This document shows positions 34,294-43,111 of a DNA stretch of 64,000 bases, one piece after another. The notes under the pieces are model-generated. The model had not been told where the DNA came from, did not search any database, and worked only from the letters and a program-made list of their open reading frames with translations. The translations under genes and the position numbers were made by a program. Each line of letters begins with the position of its first letter. Position 1 is the stretch's first letter. The DNA comes from Streptomyces sp. TLI_235 (GTDB lineage: Bacteria; Actinomycetota; Actinomycetes; Streptomycetales; Streptomycetaceae). Location of the stretch: assembly GCA_002300355.1 (NCBI GenBank), contig NSGV01000001.1:4340001-4404000 (forward strand), read 5' to 3'.

Positions 34294-35799
34294 ATGGCCA
34301 CCGACCAGTCGCATGTGAACCCGAAATCGGCAGGACCCGGCGACGGCGCCGCGGCCCGGCCGGAGGCGTTACCGCGCTCCCTGCTCGTCCTGGGCGCCGC
34401 AGTCAGCCTCGGCGTCGTCATGTCGACGCTCGACACCACCATCGTCTCGGTCGGACTCCGGGCCATGGGCGAGGAGTTGGCCGCCCCCCTGTCCACCGTC
34501 CAGTGGGTGACCACCAGCTACCTGCTCGCCTTCTCGATGGTCATACCCCTGGTCGGCTGGGGAGTGTCCCGGTTCGGCGCACGCCGGATGTGGCTCTCCT
34601 CGCTGACCGTGTTCGTGATCGGTTCGGCACTGTGCGGCCTCGCCTGGTCGGCCGGCTCACTGATCGCCTTCCGCGCCCTGCAGGGACTCGGCGGCGGCAT
34701 GCTCCTGCCGCTCTCGCAGACCATCCTGGCGCGCGCCGCCGGCCCGAAGCTGATGGGGCGGGTCATGGGCCTCGCCGCCGTCCCCGGCATGCTGTCCCCG
34801 GTGTTCGGCCCGCTGCTCGGCGGCCTGATCGTCGACCACCTCGACTGGTCCTGGCTGTTCTACGTCAACCTCCCGCTCGGCGCGGTCGCCCTGGGCCTGG
34901 CGGCCAAACTGCTGCCCCGCGACGAGACCACCACCCGGGCCCCGCTGGACGTGCTGTCGGTGCTGCTGCTCTCGCCCGGCCTCGCCGTCCTCACCCTCGG
35001 CTTCCTGGACGCCGGCGGACCGGCCGGCTTCTCCTCGACCCGCGCCCGGGCCGAACTCGTCCTCGGCCTCCTGATGTTCGGCGCCTTCGTGCTGCACGCG
35101 CTGCGCCGCCGCACCGCCCCGCTGGTCGACCTGCGACTGTTCCGCCGCGGCGCCGTGGCCGCCTCCGCGGCCACCTCGTTCCTGCTCGGCGCCTCACTCT
35201 TCGGCGCGCTCTTCCTCTTCCCGCTCTACCAGCAGCTGCTGCGCGGCCAGGACGCCATGACGGCCGGCCTGCTGCTCGCCCCGCAGGGCCTCGGCGCGGT
35301 GCTGGTCGCCCCGTACGCGGGCCGGCTCACCGACCGCTACGGCGCCGGCAAGGTCGTGCCGGTCGGCATGGTGCTGGCCCTGCTCGGCACCCTGCCGTAC
35401 GCCTTCGTGGAGGCCGACACCTCCGAGGCCTGGCTCGCCGGGGTGCTGCTGGTGCGCGGCCTCGGCCTCGGCGCCACCTTCATGCCGACCCTGGTCGCCG
35501 CCTACCACGGCCTCGACCAGACGCAGATCCCCGGCGCCACCAGCATCGTCAACATCTCGCAGCGGGTGGGCGGTTCGGTCGGCACCGCGCTGCTCTCCCT
35601 GGTGCTGCAGCGCAGCTACCAGCAGCACGCCGGCCCGGACGCCGTGGTGACCGAGGTGCAGGCCGGCACGCACGCCGCGGAGCAGTTGGTGCCCGCCTTC
35701 GGCAGCGCGTTCTGGTGGACGCTCGGCTTCAGCGCGCTCGCCCTGCTGCCCGCCCTGGCCCTGCCCAGGCGCCCGGCGGAGACGGCCTCGCACCACTGA
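34294..35799 (+). CDS. EmrB/QacA-type MFS exporter
   Basis: This 501-residue drug:proton antiporter has about 14 hydrophobic segments. The signature LDTTIVSVGLRAMGEEL (helix 1) and the loop motif WGVSRFGARRMW (motif A) are present. The position after its own promoter, divergent from a hydroxylase operon, marks it as the cluster's export and self-resistance pump. ATG 34294 follows GGAGCG. A hairpin follows the stop. Confidence 0.9.
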   Translation: MATDQSHVNPKSAGPGDGAAARPEALPRSLLVLGAAVSLGVVMSTLDTTIVSVGLRAMGEELAAPLSTVQWVTTSYLLAFSMVIPLVGWGVSRFGARRMWLSSLTVFVIGSALCGLAWSAGSLIAFRALQGLGGGMLLPLSQTILARAAGPKLMGRVMGLAAVPGMLSPVFGPLLGGLIVDHLDWSWLFYVNLPLGAVALGLAAKLLPRDETTTRAPLDVLSVLLLSPGLAVLTLGFLDAGGPAGFSSTRARAELVLGLLMFGAFVLHALRRRTAPLVDLRLFRRGAVAASAATSFLLGASLFGALFLFPLYQQLLRGQDAMTAGLLLAPQGLGAVLVAPYAGRLTDRYGAGKVVPVGMVLALLGTLPYAFVEADTSEAWLAGVLLVRGLGLGATFMPTLVAAYHGLDQTQIPGATSIVNISQRVGGSVGTALLSLVLQRSYQQHAGPDAVVTEVQAGTHAAEQLVPAFGSAFWWTLGFSALALLPALALPRRPAETASHH

Positions 35800-35843
35800 G
35801 CGCCTGATCGGAGGTCCCCCCAGGGGTGTGCCGGGCCACCGGC

Positions 35844-35872
35844 CCGGGCCCGGGCAGTCCGCCCGGGCCCGG
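35844..35872. terminator. Terminator between exporter and PPTase genes
   Basis: A 12-bp perfect stem (35844-35855 with 35861-35872) with a 5-nt loop lies between convergent genes. Confidence 0.7.
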
Positions 35873-35912
35873 CGGGCCTTGGGCGGCACCCGTACACCGT
35901 TGACGACACGCT

Positions 35913-36584
35913 CTACGGGCGGCCGGTGGAGACCGCGGCGGCGATCAGGTGCGGTCCGGTGGCGGCGAGTGCGACCCGGGCGGTGGTGCCCGCGACGGTC
36001 GCCGTGAACCGGCCGGTGTCCGACGGCCGCAGGAGGACCGCCGAGAGCGGCAGCCCCGCCTGGAGCGCCGCGGGCAGCGCCTTGTACACGGCCTCCTTGG
36101 CGCAGAGCAGGGCCAGGGCCGCGGCGCGCGGGTCGGGTCCGGCGAGGAGGTGGTCGCGCTCCGGGCGGCGGCAGATCGCGGCCAGCAGGTCCTCGGGGCG
36201 CAGCCGCCGGTCGGTGCGTTCGACGTCGACGCCGAGGAGCGGCCCGTCGGCCGGCCCGACCGCGCACACCGCGAGGTCCGCGGTGTGGCTGATCGAGCCG
36301 TGCACCCCCGCCGGCCAGCTCGGGCGCCCGCGCGTGCCGCGGGCGGGCCAGCCGTCCAGGCCGAGCCGGGCGAGGGCGAGTGAGGCGGCCAGCCGGCCGG
36401 CCGTCCAGGTGCGGAGCCGGCCGGGGCCCGCCCCGGCCGGCGCCTCGTCCCGTACGGCCCGCGGCAGCCGGGCGGGGTCCGCCGCGCGCACGCGGACGGC
36501 CGCGACCTCCACTCGCGCGGGCGGGAAGAGCCCGGCCAGCGCGCGGGCCGCCGCCGGGTCGTGGATGTCAGGCCAGGTCGTCAC
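35913..36584 (-). CDS. Sfp-type 4'-phosphopantetheinyl transferase
   Basis: This 223-residue protein converts apo-ACP to holo-ACP using CoA. The magnesium and catalytic motifs are GVDVERTDRR and LCAKEAVYKALP, preceded by GSISHT. The N-terminal half is shorter and more degenerate than Sfp itself. Its GTG start lies inside the preceding NTF2-like gene (17-bp overlap), so translation is coupled. It presumably activates the cluster ACP. Confidence 0.9.
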   Translation of the reverse strand: MTTWPDIHDPAAARALAGLFPPARVEVAAVRVRAADPARLPRAVRDEAPAGAGPGRLRTWTAGRLAASLALARLGLDGWPARGTRGRPSWPAGVHGSISHTADLAVCAVGPADGPLLGVDVERTDRRLRPEDLLAAICRRPERDHLLAGPDPRAAALALLCAKEAVYKALPAALQAGLPLSAVLLRPSDTGRFTATVAGTTARVALAATGPHLIAAAVSTGRP

Positions 36585-37017
36585 GCTTGACCTGGCGGTT
36601 GCTCACCAGCCACCCGCCGTCCTCGCCGCGGACCAGCAGGTCCTCGCAGGTGGTGCTCAGGTGGACCTGCGGGCTGCCGCCCAGCGGGGTGTTGACGATC
36701 AGGGCGTAGCTGCGTGCCACGACGGAGCCGTCCTCCTGCGGCCGGACGTCCAGCATGCCCAGCCAGTGCCGGACCTGGATGCCCTCCTCGGCGCGCTGCG
36801 CGGCGGCCTTGGCGGCGGCCGTCCGGATGGTCTCCCGGCCGCGGGCGGGCTCGGGGTGGGCGTTCGCCGCGAAGACCCCGTCCTCGGTGAAGGTCTCGGC
36901 CCAGGCGTCGGCCTCGCCGTTGTCGAGCAGGTGCATCTGCCGCGCGTAGAACTGCTGGACCTCGGCCTGCAGGGCGGACCCGGTCGCAGGGGTCGCGGAG
37001 GTGCTGGTGAAAGACAT
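36568..37017 (-). CDS. NTF2/SnoaL-like fold protein, copy 1
   Basis: This 149-residue cone-fold protein has FYARQMHLLDNGEADAWAET, then FTEDGVFAANAHPEPARGRE, then a C-terminal strand set ending VSNRQVKRDDLA. It resembles the SnoaL_4/ring-dioxygenase-beta-like group, which includes polyketide dehydratases and cyclases. It is a clear paralogue of the gene at 47913-48356. It is transcribed from the SARP-box region at 37089-37106, ahead of the PPTase. Enzymatic role unknown; dehydration or cyclisation is likely. Confidence 0.82.
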   Translation of the reverse strand: MSFTSTSATPATGSALQAEVQQFYARQMHLLDNGEADAWAETFTEDGVFAANAHPEPARGRETIRTAAAKAAAQRAEEGIQVRHWLGMLDVRPQEDGSVVARSYALIVNTPLGGSPQVHLSTTCEDLLVRGEDGGWLVSNRQVKRDDLA

Positions 37018-37088
37018 GTGAGAACTCCCTCTGCCGGAACGGCACGGGTGACGGATGTCGGCGCGCCGGCCAGAAGGGTCCCGCCGGG

Positions 37089-37167
37089 GCCTCGAGACCA
37101 CCTCGAATGCGGCTGGTGGAACCGGACTCCAGCCCGATTCGAGAGCCCCTTGAGGAACGGTCGACAG
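37089..37167. promoter_or_regulatory. SARP-type heptamer arrays, divergent
   Basis: Minus strand: TCGAGGT (37106-37100) and TCGAGGC (37095-37089), 11 bp apart, towards the NTF2-like gene. Plus strand: TCGAGAG (37139), TTGAGGA (37150) and TCGACAG (37161), exactly 11 bp apart, towards the ketoreductase operon. Confidence 0.65.
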
Positions 37168-37222
37168 GGTTGCCGGCAGAGCGCGGCACCGTGCCGCGCC
37201 TGTCGACCGAGAGGTGGATCCG

Positions 37223-38005
37223 ATGGCCAACAGCAGCCAGCACGTGCTGGTCACCGGGGCGACCAGTGGCATCGGCCGCGCCGTCGCCGAGGAGCTCGGC
37301 CGGTCCGGGGCGCGGGTGTTCCTGTGCGCCCGCTCCGCCGATGACGTCGCCGGTGCGGTGAAGGAGCTCCGGGACGAGGGGACCCAGGCCGCGGGCACGG
37401 CCTGCGACGTCCGCGAACTCGCGGACCTGCGCGCCCTGGTGCAGCAGGCGGTCGCCCAGTGGGGCCCGGTCGACGTCCTGGTGAACAACGCCGGCCGCAG
37501 CGGTGGCGGCGTGACCGCGGAGCTCGCCGACGAGCTCTGGGACGACGTCATCGCCACCAACCTGACCAGCGTCTTCCGGCTCACCCGGGAGGTCCTCACC
37601 GCTGGCGGCATGCTCGCCGCGGGCTCCGGACGGATCGTCAACATCGCCTCCACCGGGGGCAAACAGGGCGTCGTGATGGCCGCCCCGTACTCCTCCTCCA
37701 AGCACGGCGTGATCGGCTTCACCAAGGCCCTCGGCCTCGAACTCGCCAAGACCGGCATCACCGTGAACGCCGTCTGCCCCGGCTACGTCGAGACCCCGAT
37801 GGCGGAGCGGGTGCGCCAGGGCTACGCGGCCGCCTGGAACACCACGACCGACGACATCCAGCAGCGCTTCGAGGCGAAGATCCCGCTCGGCCGCTACACC
37901 ACCCCGCAGGAGGTCGCCGGGCTGGTGGCCTACCTGACCACCGCGTCGGCCGCCCCGATCACCGCGCAGGCGATCAACGTCTGCGGCGGCCTCGGCAACT
38001 ACTGA
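37223..38005 (+). CDS. Type II PKS C-9 ketoreductase (ActIII type)
   Basis: This 260-residue protein is almost the same length as ActIII. It reduces the C-9 carbonyl of the nascent poly-beta-ketone. It has TGATSGIGRAVAEELG, NNAG, IASTGGKQGVVMAAPYSSSKHG (Ser, Tyr and Lys of the triad) and the ActIII-type VCPGYVETPMAERVR, together with the QQRFEAKIPLGRY loop. ATG 37223 has GAGAGG upstream; GTG 37214 would add three residues. It is the first gene of a seven-gene operon. Confidence 0.95.
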   Translation: MANSSQHVLVTGATSGIGRAVAEELGRSGARVFLCARSADDVAGAVKELRDEGTQAAGTACDVRELADLRALVQQAVAQWGPVDVLVNNAGRSGGGVTAELADELWDDVIATNLTSVFRLTREVLTAGGMLAAGSGRIVNIASTGGKQGVVMAAPYSSSKHGVIGFTKALGLELAKTGITVNAVCPGYVETPMAERVRQGYAAAWNTTTDDIQQRFEAKIPLGRYTTPQEVAGLVAYLTTASAAPITAQAINVCGGLGNY

Positions 38006-38064
38006 CGACCACCCGCCGCCACCGCTCGGCGGCGGCGCCACCACCGACCAGGAAGGAGCCGGGC

Positions 38065-39039
38065 ATGGAGCCATCGACCGGCCGCGCCGCCGCGGCGCAC
38101 CACACCGAGCACCGGATCGAGGTGGCCGCACCGGTGGACACCGTGTACGGCCTCGTCGCCGATGTCACCGGCTGGCCCCGGGTCTTCGGGCCCACCATCC
38201 ACGCCGAGCAGCTGGAGCTGGACGGCCGCACCGAGCGCATCCGGCTCTGGGCCACCGCCAACGGCGCGGTGAAGACCTGGGTGTCCCGGCGCGAACTCGA
38301 CCCCGACGCGCGGCGCATCGCGTTCCGCCAGGAGGTCTCCCAGTCGCCGGTCGCCTCGATGGGCGGCGAGTGGATCCTCGAACCGCTGCCGGACGGGCGC
38401 ACCTCCGTCCTGCTGACCCACGACTACACCGCGGTGGACGACGTCCCGGACGCCGAGCAGTGGATCGCGCAGGCGGTCGACCGCAACAGCAACGCCGAAC
38501 TCGCGGCCCTGCGCGGCGCCGCAGAGGCTGCAGCCGGCGCCGCCGACCGCGACGGCCTGGAGCTGACCTTCGCCGACACGGTGGAGATCGACGGGCCGGC
38601 CGACGCCGTCCGCGACTTCCTGTACCAGGCGCAGGAGTGGGAGAAGCGGCTGCCGCACGTCTCCCGGGTCGTCCTGCGCGAGGACACCCCGGGCCTGCAG
38701 CACCTGGAGATGGACACCGTCGCCAAGGACGGCAGCACCCACACCACGGCCTCCGTCCGGGTCCTGCTGGCCGACGGCCGGCTGGTCTACAAGCAGCTCG
38801 TGCTGCCGCCGCTGCTGAGCCTGCACCTGGGCTGCTGGACGCTCACCACCACCCCCGACGGCACGGTCGCGGCCACCTCCGAGCACACGATCCGGATCAA
38901 CCCGGAGCGGCTCGCCCTGCTCGGCGAGGGCACCACCGTGGCGGACGCCAAGGCCTACGTGCGCACCGCGCTCGGCACCAACAGCACCGCCACCCTGATG
39001 CACGCCAAGGCGTACGCGGAGGGCACCGCACGTGACTGA
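38065..39039 (+). CDS. Didomain aromatase/cyclase (ActVII / DpsF type)
   Basis: This 324-residue protein has two SRPBCC/START-like halves. The first is around residues 10-150 (HRIEVAAPVDTVYGLVADVT, then WPRVFGPTIHAEQLE). The second is around 170-315 (ADTVEIDGPADAVRDFLYQA). Didomain enzymes aromatise the first ring of reduced polyketides, which fits the adjacent C-9 ketoreductase. ATG 38065 follows GGAAGGAG. Its end overlaps the ligase start by 8 bp. Confidence 0.93.
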   Translation: MEPSTGRAAAAHHTEHRIEVAAPVDTVYGLVADVTGWPRVFGPTIHAEQLELDGRTERIRLWATANGAVKTWVSRRELDPDARRIAFRQEVSQSPVASMGGEWILEPLPDGRTSVLLTHDYTAVDDVPDAEQWIAQAVDRNSNAELAALRGAAEAAAGAADRDGLELTFADTVEIDGPADAVRDFLYQAQEWEKRLPHVSRVVLREDTPGLQHLEMDTVAKDGSTHTTASVRVLLADGRLVYKQLVLPPLLSLHLGCWTLTTTPDGTVAATSEHTIRINPERLALLGEGTTVADAKAYVRTALGTNSTATLMHAKAYAEGTARD

Positions 39040-40624
39040 ACCGAACGGCCGGCCCAGCATCGTCTACCCGGCGGGGCCGGCGGACGCCATGCTCGCCGCG
39101 AGCGCGGCCAGCCACCCCGCGAAGACCGCCGTCCGGGCCGGCGCCCGGAAGATCTCCTTCGGCGTGCTGGACACCATGGTGAGCCGCTGCGCCGCCCTGC
39201 TGCGCGGTTACGTCGACCGGCCCGGCACCGTGGTGGCGCTGACCTCGCTCCTGTCGCCCGACTTCGTCGTCGGCTACTACGGCGTGCTGCGCAGCGGCAA
39301 CGTCGCCGCCCCGATCAACCCGTTCCTGCGCGAGGAGCAACTGGCGCACGTGCTGGGCGACTCGGGCACCGAGATCGCCCTGGTGGACGCCGCCACCGCG
39401 GCCCGCATCCACGCCGTACGCGACCGCCTCCCGGTGCTCCGGGAGATCGTCGTGCTCGGGCCGCAGCCCGCCGGCGGCGAACGGATCGGCCGCACCCTGC
39501 GCGAGGTGCTCGCCGAGGTCGGCACGGCCGCCCCCGGGGACGGCCCCGCGCCCTCCCCGGCCGGCCCGGACGACCTGGCCTGCCTGCACTTCACCAGCGG
39601 CACCACCGGGGCGCCGAAGACGGTGATGCTCAGCCACCGCAACGTCGCCGTCAACGCCGCGCAGGTGGCGCACGCCCACCGGATCTCCGGCGGGTCGGTG
39701 GTCCTCAACCACCTGCCGACCTTCCACCCCATGCACATGAACTCGGCGATCCTCGCCGGTGCCACCCAGCTGCTCTGCGCCGCGCCCGACCCGGCCGCGT
39801 CGCTGGAGCTCGCCAACGAGTACGGGGCCACGCACTACTACAGCCTGCCGCCGCGGCTCGCCGCGCTGGCCGGCAACGACCGGCTGCCGGAACTCCGGCT
39901 GGAGACCGTGCGGATGATCGCCTCCGGCGGCTCCGCGCTGCCCCCGGCCGCCGCCCGCAGGCTCGCCGAGCACTTCGGCGTCCCGGTGATCCAGGGCTAC
40001 GGCCTGGCCGAGACCTCGCCGCTCACCCACTCCGACGACCTGTCGGACTGGCTCCCGGGAACGGTCGGCCGCCCCGTCGCCGACACCGAGTGCCGGATCG
40101 TCGACGTCGACACCCGCGCGGTGCTGGACACCGGCAAGGCCGGGGAGGTCCAGGTCCGCGGCCCGCAGGTGATGCTCGGCTACGCCGGCGAGTCGGCGCC
40201 CAGCAGCATCGACGCCCGGGGCTGGCTCTCCACCGGCGACGTCGGCCAGATCGGAGCCGACGGCCGGCTCACCCTGATCGACCGGCTCAAGGACGTCTTC
40301 AAGCGCGACAACTGGCTGGTGTCCCCGACCGCCGTGGAACGGGTCGTCGAGGGCCACCCCGACGTGCGCGAGTGCGTCGTCCTGGACCACCCGGACCCGA
40401 GCTGCGGGGCGGTCGCGACCGCGTTCGTCGTCCTCACCGAGCAGGCCGCCGCCGACCCGGCCGGCGCGCTCAAGGCCGTGGCCGCCGAGGTCAACGCCAC
40501 GATGCCGTACTACCAGCACCTCGAACACCTGGAGGCGGTGGAATCGATCCCCCGCTCGCCCAATGGCAAGGTCCCGCGCAGGGAACTGCGCGCCCGCATG
40601 GCAGAGCTGCTGCGGCAGCGCTGA
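39032..40624 (+). CDS. AMP-dependent acyl-CoA/ACP ligase
   Basis: This 530-residue ANL-family enzyme has the P-loop-like LHFTSGTTGAPKTVMLSH, the A5 region QGYGLAETSP, A7/A8 STGDVGQIGADGRLTLIDR, and the catalytic Lys motif RSPNGKVPRRELR. It activates a carboxylic acid as adenylate and loads it on CoA or ACP. Its GTG start overlaps the aromatase stop. In this cluster it could activate a starter acid or a released intermediate; the substrate cannot be read from sequence. Confidence 0.88.
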   Translation: MTEPNGRPSIVYPAGPADAMLAASAASHPAKTAVRAGARKISFGVLDTMVSRCAALLRGYVDRPGTVVALTSLLSPDFVVGYYGVLRSGNVAAPINPFLREEQLAHVLGDSGTEIALVDAATAARIHAVRDRLPVLREIVVLGPQPAGGERIGRTLREVLAEVGTAAPGDGPAPSPAGPDDLACLHFTSGTTGAPKTVMLSHRNVAVNAAQVAHAHRISGGSVVLNHLPTFHPMHMNSAILAGATQLLCAAPDPAASLELANEYGATHYYSLPPRLAALAGNDRLPELRLETVRMIASGGSALPPAAARRLAEHFGVPVIQGYGLAETSPLTHSDDLSDWLPGTVGRPVADTECRIVDVDTRAVLDTGKAGEVQVRGPQVMLGYAGESAPSSIDARGWLSTGDVGQIGADGRLTLIDRLKDVFKRDNWLVSPTAVERVVEGHPDVRECVVLDHPDPSCGAVATAFVVLTEQAAADPAGALKAVAAEVNATMPYYQHLEHLEAVESIPRSPNGKVPRRELRARMAELLRQR

Positions 40625-40662
40625 ACGGCACGTCCCACCCGACCCACTCAGGAGGCACCCCC

Positions 40663-40965
40663 GTGATCACCTTCATCACCACCTTCACGCTCAAGGGCGA
40701 CGACGCCGAGACCTTCGAGCAGCTCTTCAAGGAGCACGCCGAGTTCATGACCGCGCAGCGGGGCTTCCTCGGCTTCCGGATGGTCCGCTCGATGTCCAAG
40801 CCCGGCACCTACGTCAACGTCGGCCACTGGGCCGACACCGACGCCCACCGCGCCGCCCTCAGCACCCCCGAGTTCGCGAGCCACGTCCAGGCGATGAGCC
40901 CCTTCGTGGAGGTGACGGCCGACCTCTACACCGAGGTGGCCGCGCACGCCCCCACCGCCGGCTGA
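40663..40965 (+). CDS. Antibiotic biosynthesis monooxygenase (ABM) family protein
   Basis: This 100-residue ferredoxin-like-fold protein (FITTFTLKGDDAETFEQLFK, then GFLGFRMVRSM and YVNVGHWADTDAHRAAL) is of the cofactor-free anthrone oxygenase/SnoaB/ActVA-6 type. It probably oxidises an anthrone carbon to a quinone. GTG 40663 has GGAGG 7 nt upstream. It lies between the ligase and SDR genes. Confidence 0.88.
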   Translation: MITFITTFTLKGDDAETFEQLFKEHAEFMTAQRGFLGFRMVRSMSKPGTYVNVGHWADTDAHRAALSTPEFASHVQAMSPFVEVTADLYTEVAAHAPTAG

Positions 40966-40980
40966 CCCCCGGCGCCACGG

Positions 40981-41748
40981 ATGACCCAGGACATCAAGCC
41001 GATGCCCGGGCTGGAGGGGAAGGTGGCCCTGGTGACCGGGGCCACCCGCGGCCTCGGCCTGGCCATCGCCCGCAAGCTGTGCGCCTCGGGCTGCCACGTG
41101 ATGGTCAACCACCGCGGCCCGGAGTCCTCCGCCGCCGACGCCCTCGCCGCCCTGGCGGGGCTGGCCGGGACGGCCGAACCGGCCCGCGCCGACCTCACCC
41201 GGCCCGCCGAGGTCGAGGCGCTGCTCGCCCGCGCGGGCGAGCGGCACGGCCGGCTCGACCTGCTGGTGCACAACGCGGCCAGCTGGCACCCCGGTTCGGC
41301 CCTCCGGGTGGCGGCCCGGCCGTTGCGCCAGGACCTGACCGTCGCCCTCGCCCCGCTGCTCGCGGCGGCCCCGCTGCTGCCCGGGCTGATGGGCGAGCGG
41401 GGCGGCCGGGTGGTCGCGATCTCCAGTTCGGGGGCGCGCAGCGCCGTCCCCGGCTACGTGAACGCGGGCCTCGCCAAGGCGGCGCTGGAGAGCCTGGTGC
41501 GCTACCTGGCGGCGGAACTGGCGGGCCGCCGGATCACCGTGAACGCGATCTCCACCGCCAAGATCGACAAGGGGGAGGCGACCGGCAACCCCGCCATGCT
41601 GAAGATCCTCGCCGAGCGCACCCCCGCGGGCCGGCTGACCACCCCGGCGGACGTCGCCGACGCGGTCGCCCTGCTCTGCGCGGACGAGGCGGCCTGGATC
41701 CACGGGCAGACCCTCACCGTCGACGGCGGCCTGGGCCTCATGCCCTGA
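40981..41748 (+). CDS. SDR reductase with FabL-like Y-x6-K spacing
   Basis: This 255-residue SDR has TGATRGLGLAIARKL, then HNAAS in place of NNAG. The active-site segment is ISSSGARSAVPGYVNAGLAK: the Tyr and Lys are seven residues apart (Y-x6-K), as in FabI/FabL enoyl-ACP reductases, not Y-x3-K. The following AALESLVRYLAAEL and IHGQTLTVDGG also look FabL-like. It could be an enoyl or quinone-type reductase, or one of the angucycline 6-ketoreductases. It follows the ABM gene by 15 bp. Confidence 0.8.
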   Translation: MTQDIKPMPGLEGKVALVTGATRGLGLAIARKLCASGCHVMVNHRGPESSAADALAALAGLAGTAEPARADLTRPAEVEALLARAGERHGRLDLLVHNAASWHPGSALRVAARPLRQDLTVALAPLLAAAPLLPGLMGERGGRVVAISSSGARSAVPGYVNAGLAKAALESLVRYLAAELAGRRITVNAISTAKIDKGEATGNPAMLKILAERTPAGRLTTPADVADAVALLCADEAAWIHGQTLTVDGGLGLMP

Positions 41749-41874
41749 ACCACCCCGAGGGCGGCACCCCGTCCTGCGGCGCGGCCGCCCCCGGCCCACG
41801 GCCGGGGGCGACCCGCATCTCCCGCCGGGCGGGGGCCGGCCCGGCCGACCGACGACAGACCGAGAGAGGCACCC

Positions 41875-43098
41875 GTGCACACAAGCACAGCGGACATCTG
41901 CGTGGTGGGCGGCGGCCCGGCCGGGCTGACCCTGGCCCTCCTGCTGCTCAAGTCGGGCGCCTCCGTCGCCCTGCTGGAGAAGTCCCGTTCCACGGACCGC
42001 AGTTACCGGGGCGAGATCCTGCAGCCCGGCGGCATGGCCGTCCTCGACGAACTCGGCGTGCTGGACGCCGCCCGCAAGCGCGGCTGCCACCCGCACGACC
42101 GCTTCCAACTCGTCAGCCGAGGCCGGGTGCTGCTGGACGCGGACTACCGCCGCCTGCCCGGGCCGCACAACTGCCTGCTCAGCCTGCCCCAGCCGCACCT
42201 GCTGGACGCCCTGCTGGAGGCCTGCCTCGCCCATGACGGCTTCCACCACCTGCCCGGCACCCGCGCCACCGAACTGCTCACCGGCGACGGCGCCGTGCGC
42301 GGCGTCCGGGGCAGCGGCCCGGACGGCGAGCACGAGATCCGGGCGCACTGCGTGGTCGGCGCCGACGGCCGCTACTCCAAGATCCGCCGGCTGGCGGGCA
42401 TCCGCGCGGCGCGGGAGGAGGCCTTCGACCAGGACGTGCTCTGGTTCAAACTGCCGGTGGCCGCGGCACAGCCCGACGCCGTCCAGGTCTACCGCTCCGG
42501 CGGCAACCCGATGCTCGTCTACCACTCCCACCCCGGCCAGGTGCAGTTCGGCTGGACACTGCCGCACGGCGGCTACGGCGCCCTGGCCGAGCGGGGCGTC
42601 GAGCACGTCCGGGAACAGATCGCCCGGGCCGTGCCGCAGTACGCGGACGCGGTGCGCGAGCGGATCACCCGGCTCTCCGACCTCAGCCTGCTGGACGTCT
42701 TCTCCGGCCAGGCCGAGACCTGGGCCGCCGACGGCCTGGTGCTGATCGGCGACAGCGCCCACACCCACGGGCCGATCGGGGCCCAGGGCATCAACCTCGC
42801 CGTCCAGGACGCCGCACTGCTCCACCCCGTCCTGCTCGACTCCCTGCACGCCAAGGACACGAGCGCCGCCCGGCTCTCCCGCTTCGAGCAGGAGCGGCGC
42901 CCGGCCATCGACGCGGTGCTCAAACTGCAGGCCCTGCAGGGCCGGGCGATGCTCTCCAGCAACCCCGTCGCCGACACCGTCCGCCCGCTGCTGGCCAAGG
43001 CGGTCTCCCGTACCCCGCTCTACCGCGCGCTGCTGCGCCGGATCGCCTACGGCCGGCAGCCCGTCCCCGTGCACACCGACCGCTTCACCACGACCTGA
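41875..43098 (+). CDS. FAD-dependent monooxygenase (PHBH-like, short form)
   Basis: This 407-residue flavin hydroxylase lacks the C-terminal thioredoxin-like domain of the other two cluster hydroxylases. It has ICVVGGGPAGLTLALLL, CVVGADGRYSKIRRLAG and GLVLIGDSAHTHGPIGAQGI. The motif YRGEILQPGG near residue 43 is typical of this subgroup. It probably hydroxylates or epoxidises the ring system, or does a Baeyer-Villiger-like step. GTG 41875 follows GAGAGAGG. Confidence 0.88.
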   Translation: MHTSTADICVVGGGPAGLTLALLLLKSGASVALLEKSRSTDRSYRGEILQPGGMAVLDELGVLDAARKRGCHPHDRFQLVSRGRVLLDADYRRLPGPHNCLLSLPQPHLLDALLEACLAHDGFHHLPGTRATELLTGDGAVRGVRGSGPDGEHEIRAHCVVGADGRYSKIRRLAGIRAAREEAFDQDVLWFKLPVAAAQPDAVQVYRSGGNPMLVYHSHPGQVQFGWTLPHGGYGALAERGVEHVREQIARAVPQYADAVRERITRLSDLSLLDVFSGQAETWAADGLVLIGDSAHTHGPIGAQGINLAVQDAALLHPVLLDSLHAKDTSAARLSRFEQERRPAIDAVLKLQALQGRAMLSSNPVADTVRPLLAKAVSRTPLYRALLRRIAYGRQPVPVHTDRFTTT

Positions 43099-43111
43099 CG
43101 AGAGGCCCGAG

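Noticed and set aside
40663..40965. TcmI/LanF-type fourth-ring cyclase
   Set aside because: The sequence fits the ABM ferredoxin-like oxygenase group better; motifs of the Cyclase_polyket family are not seen.
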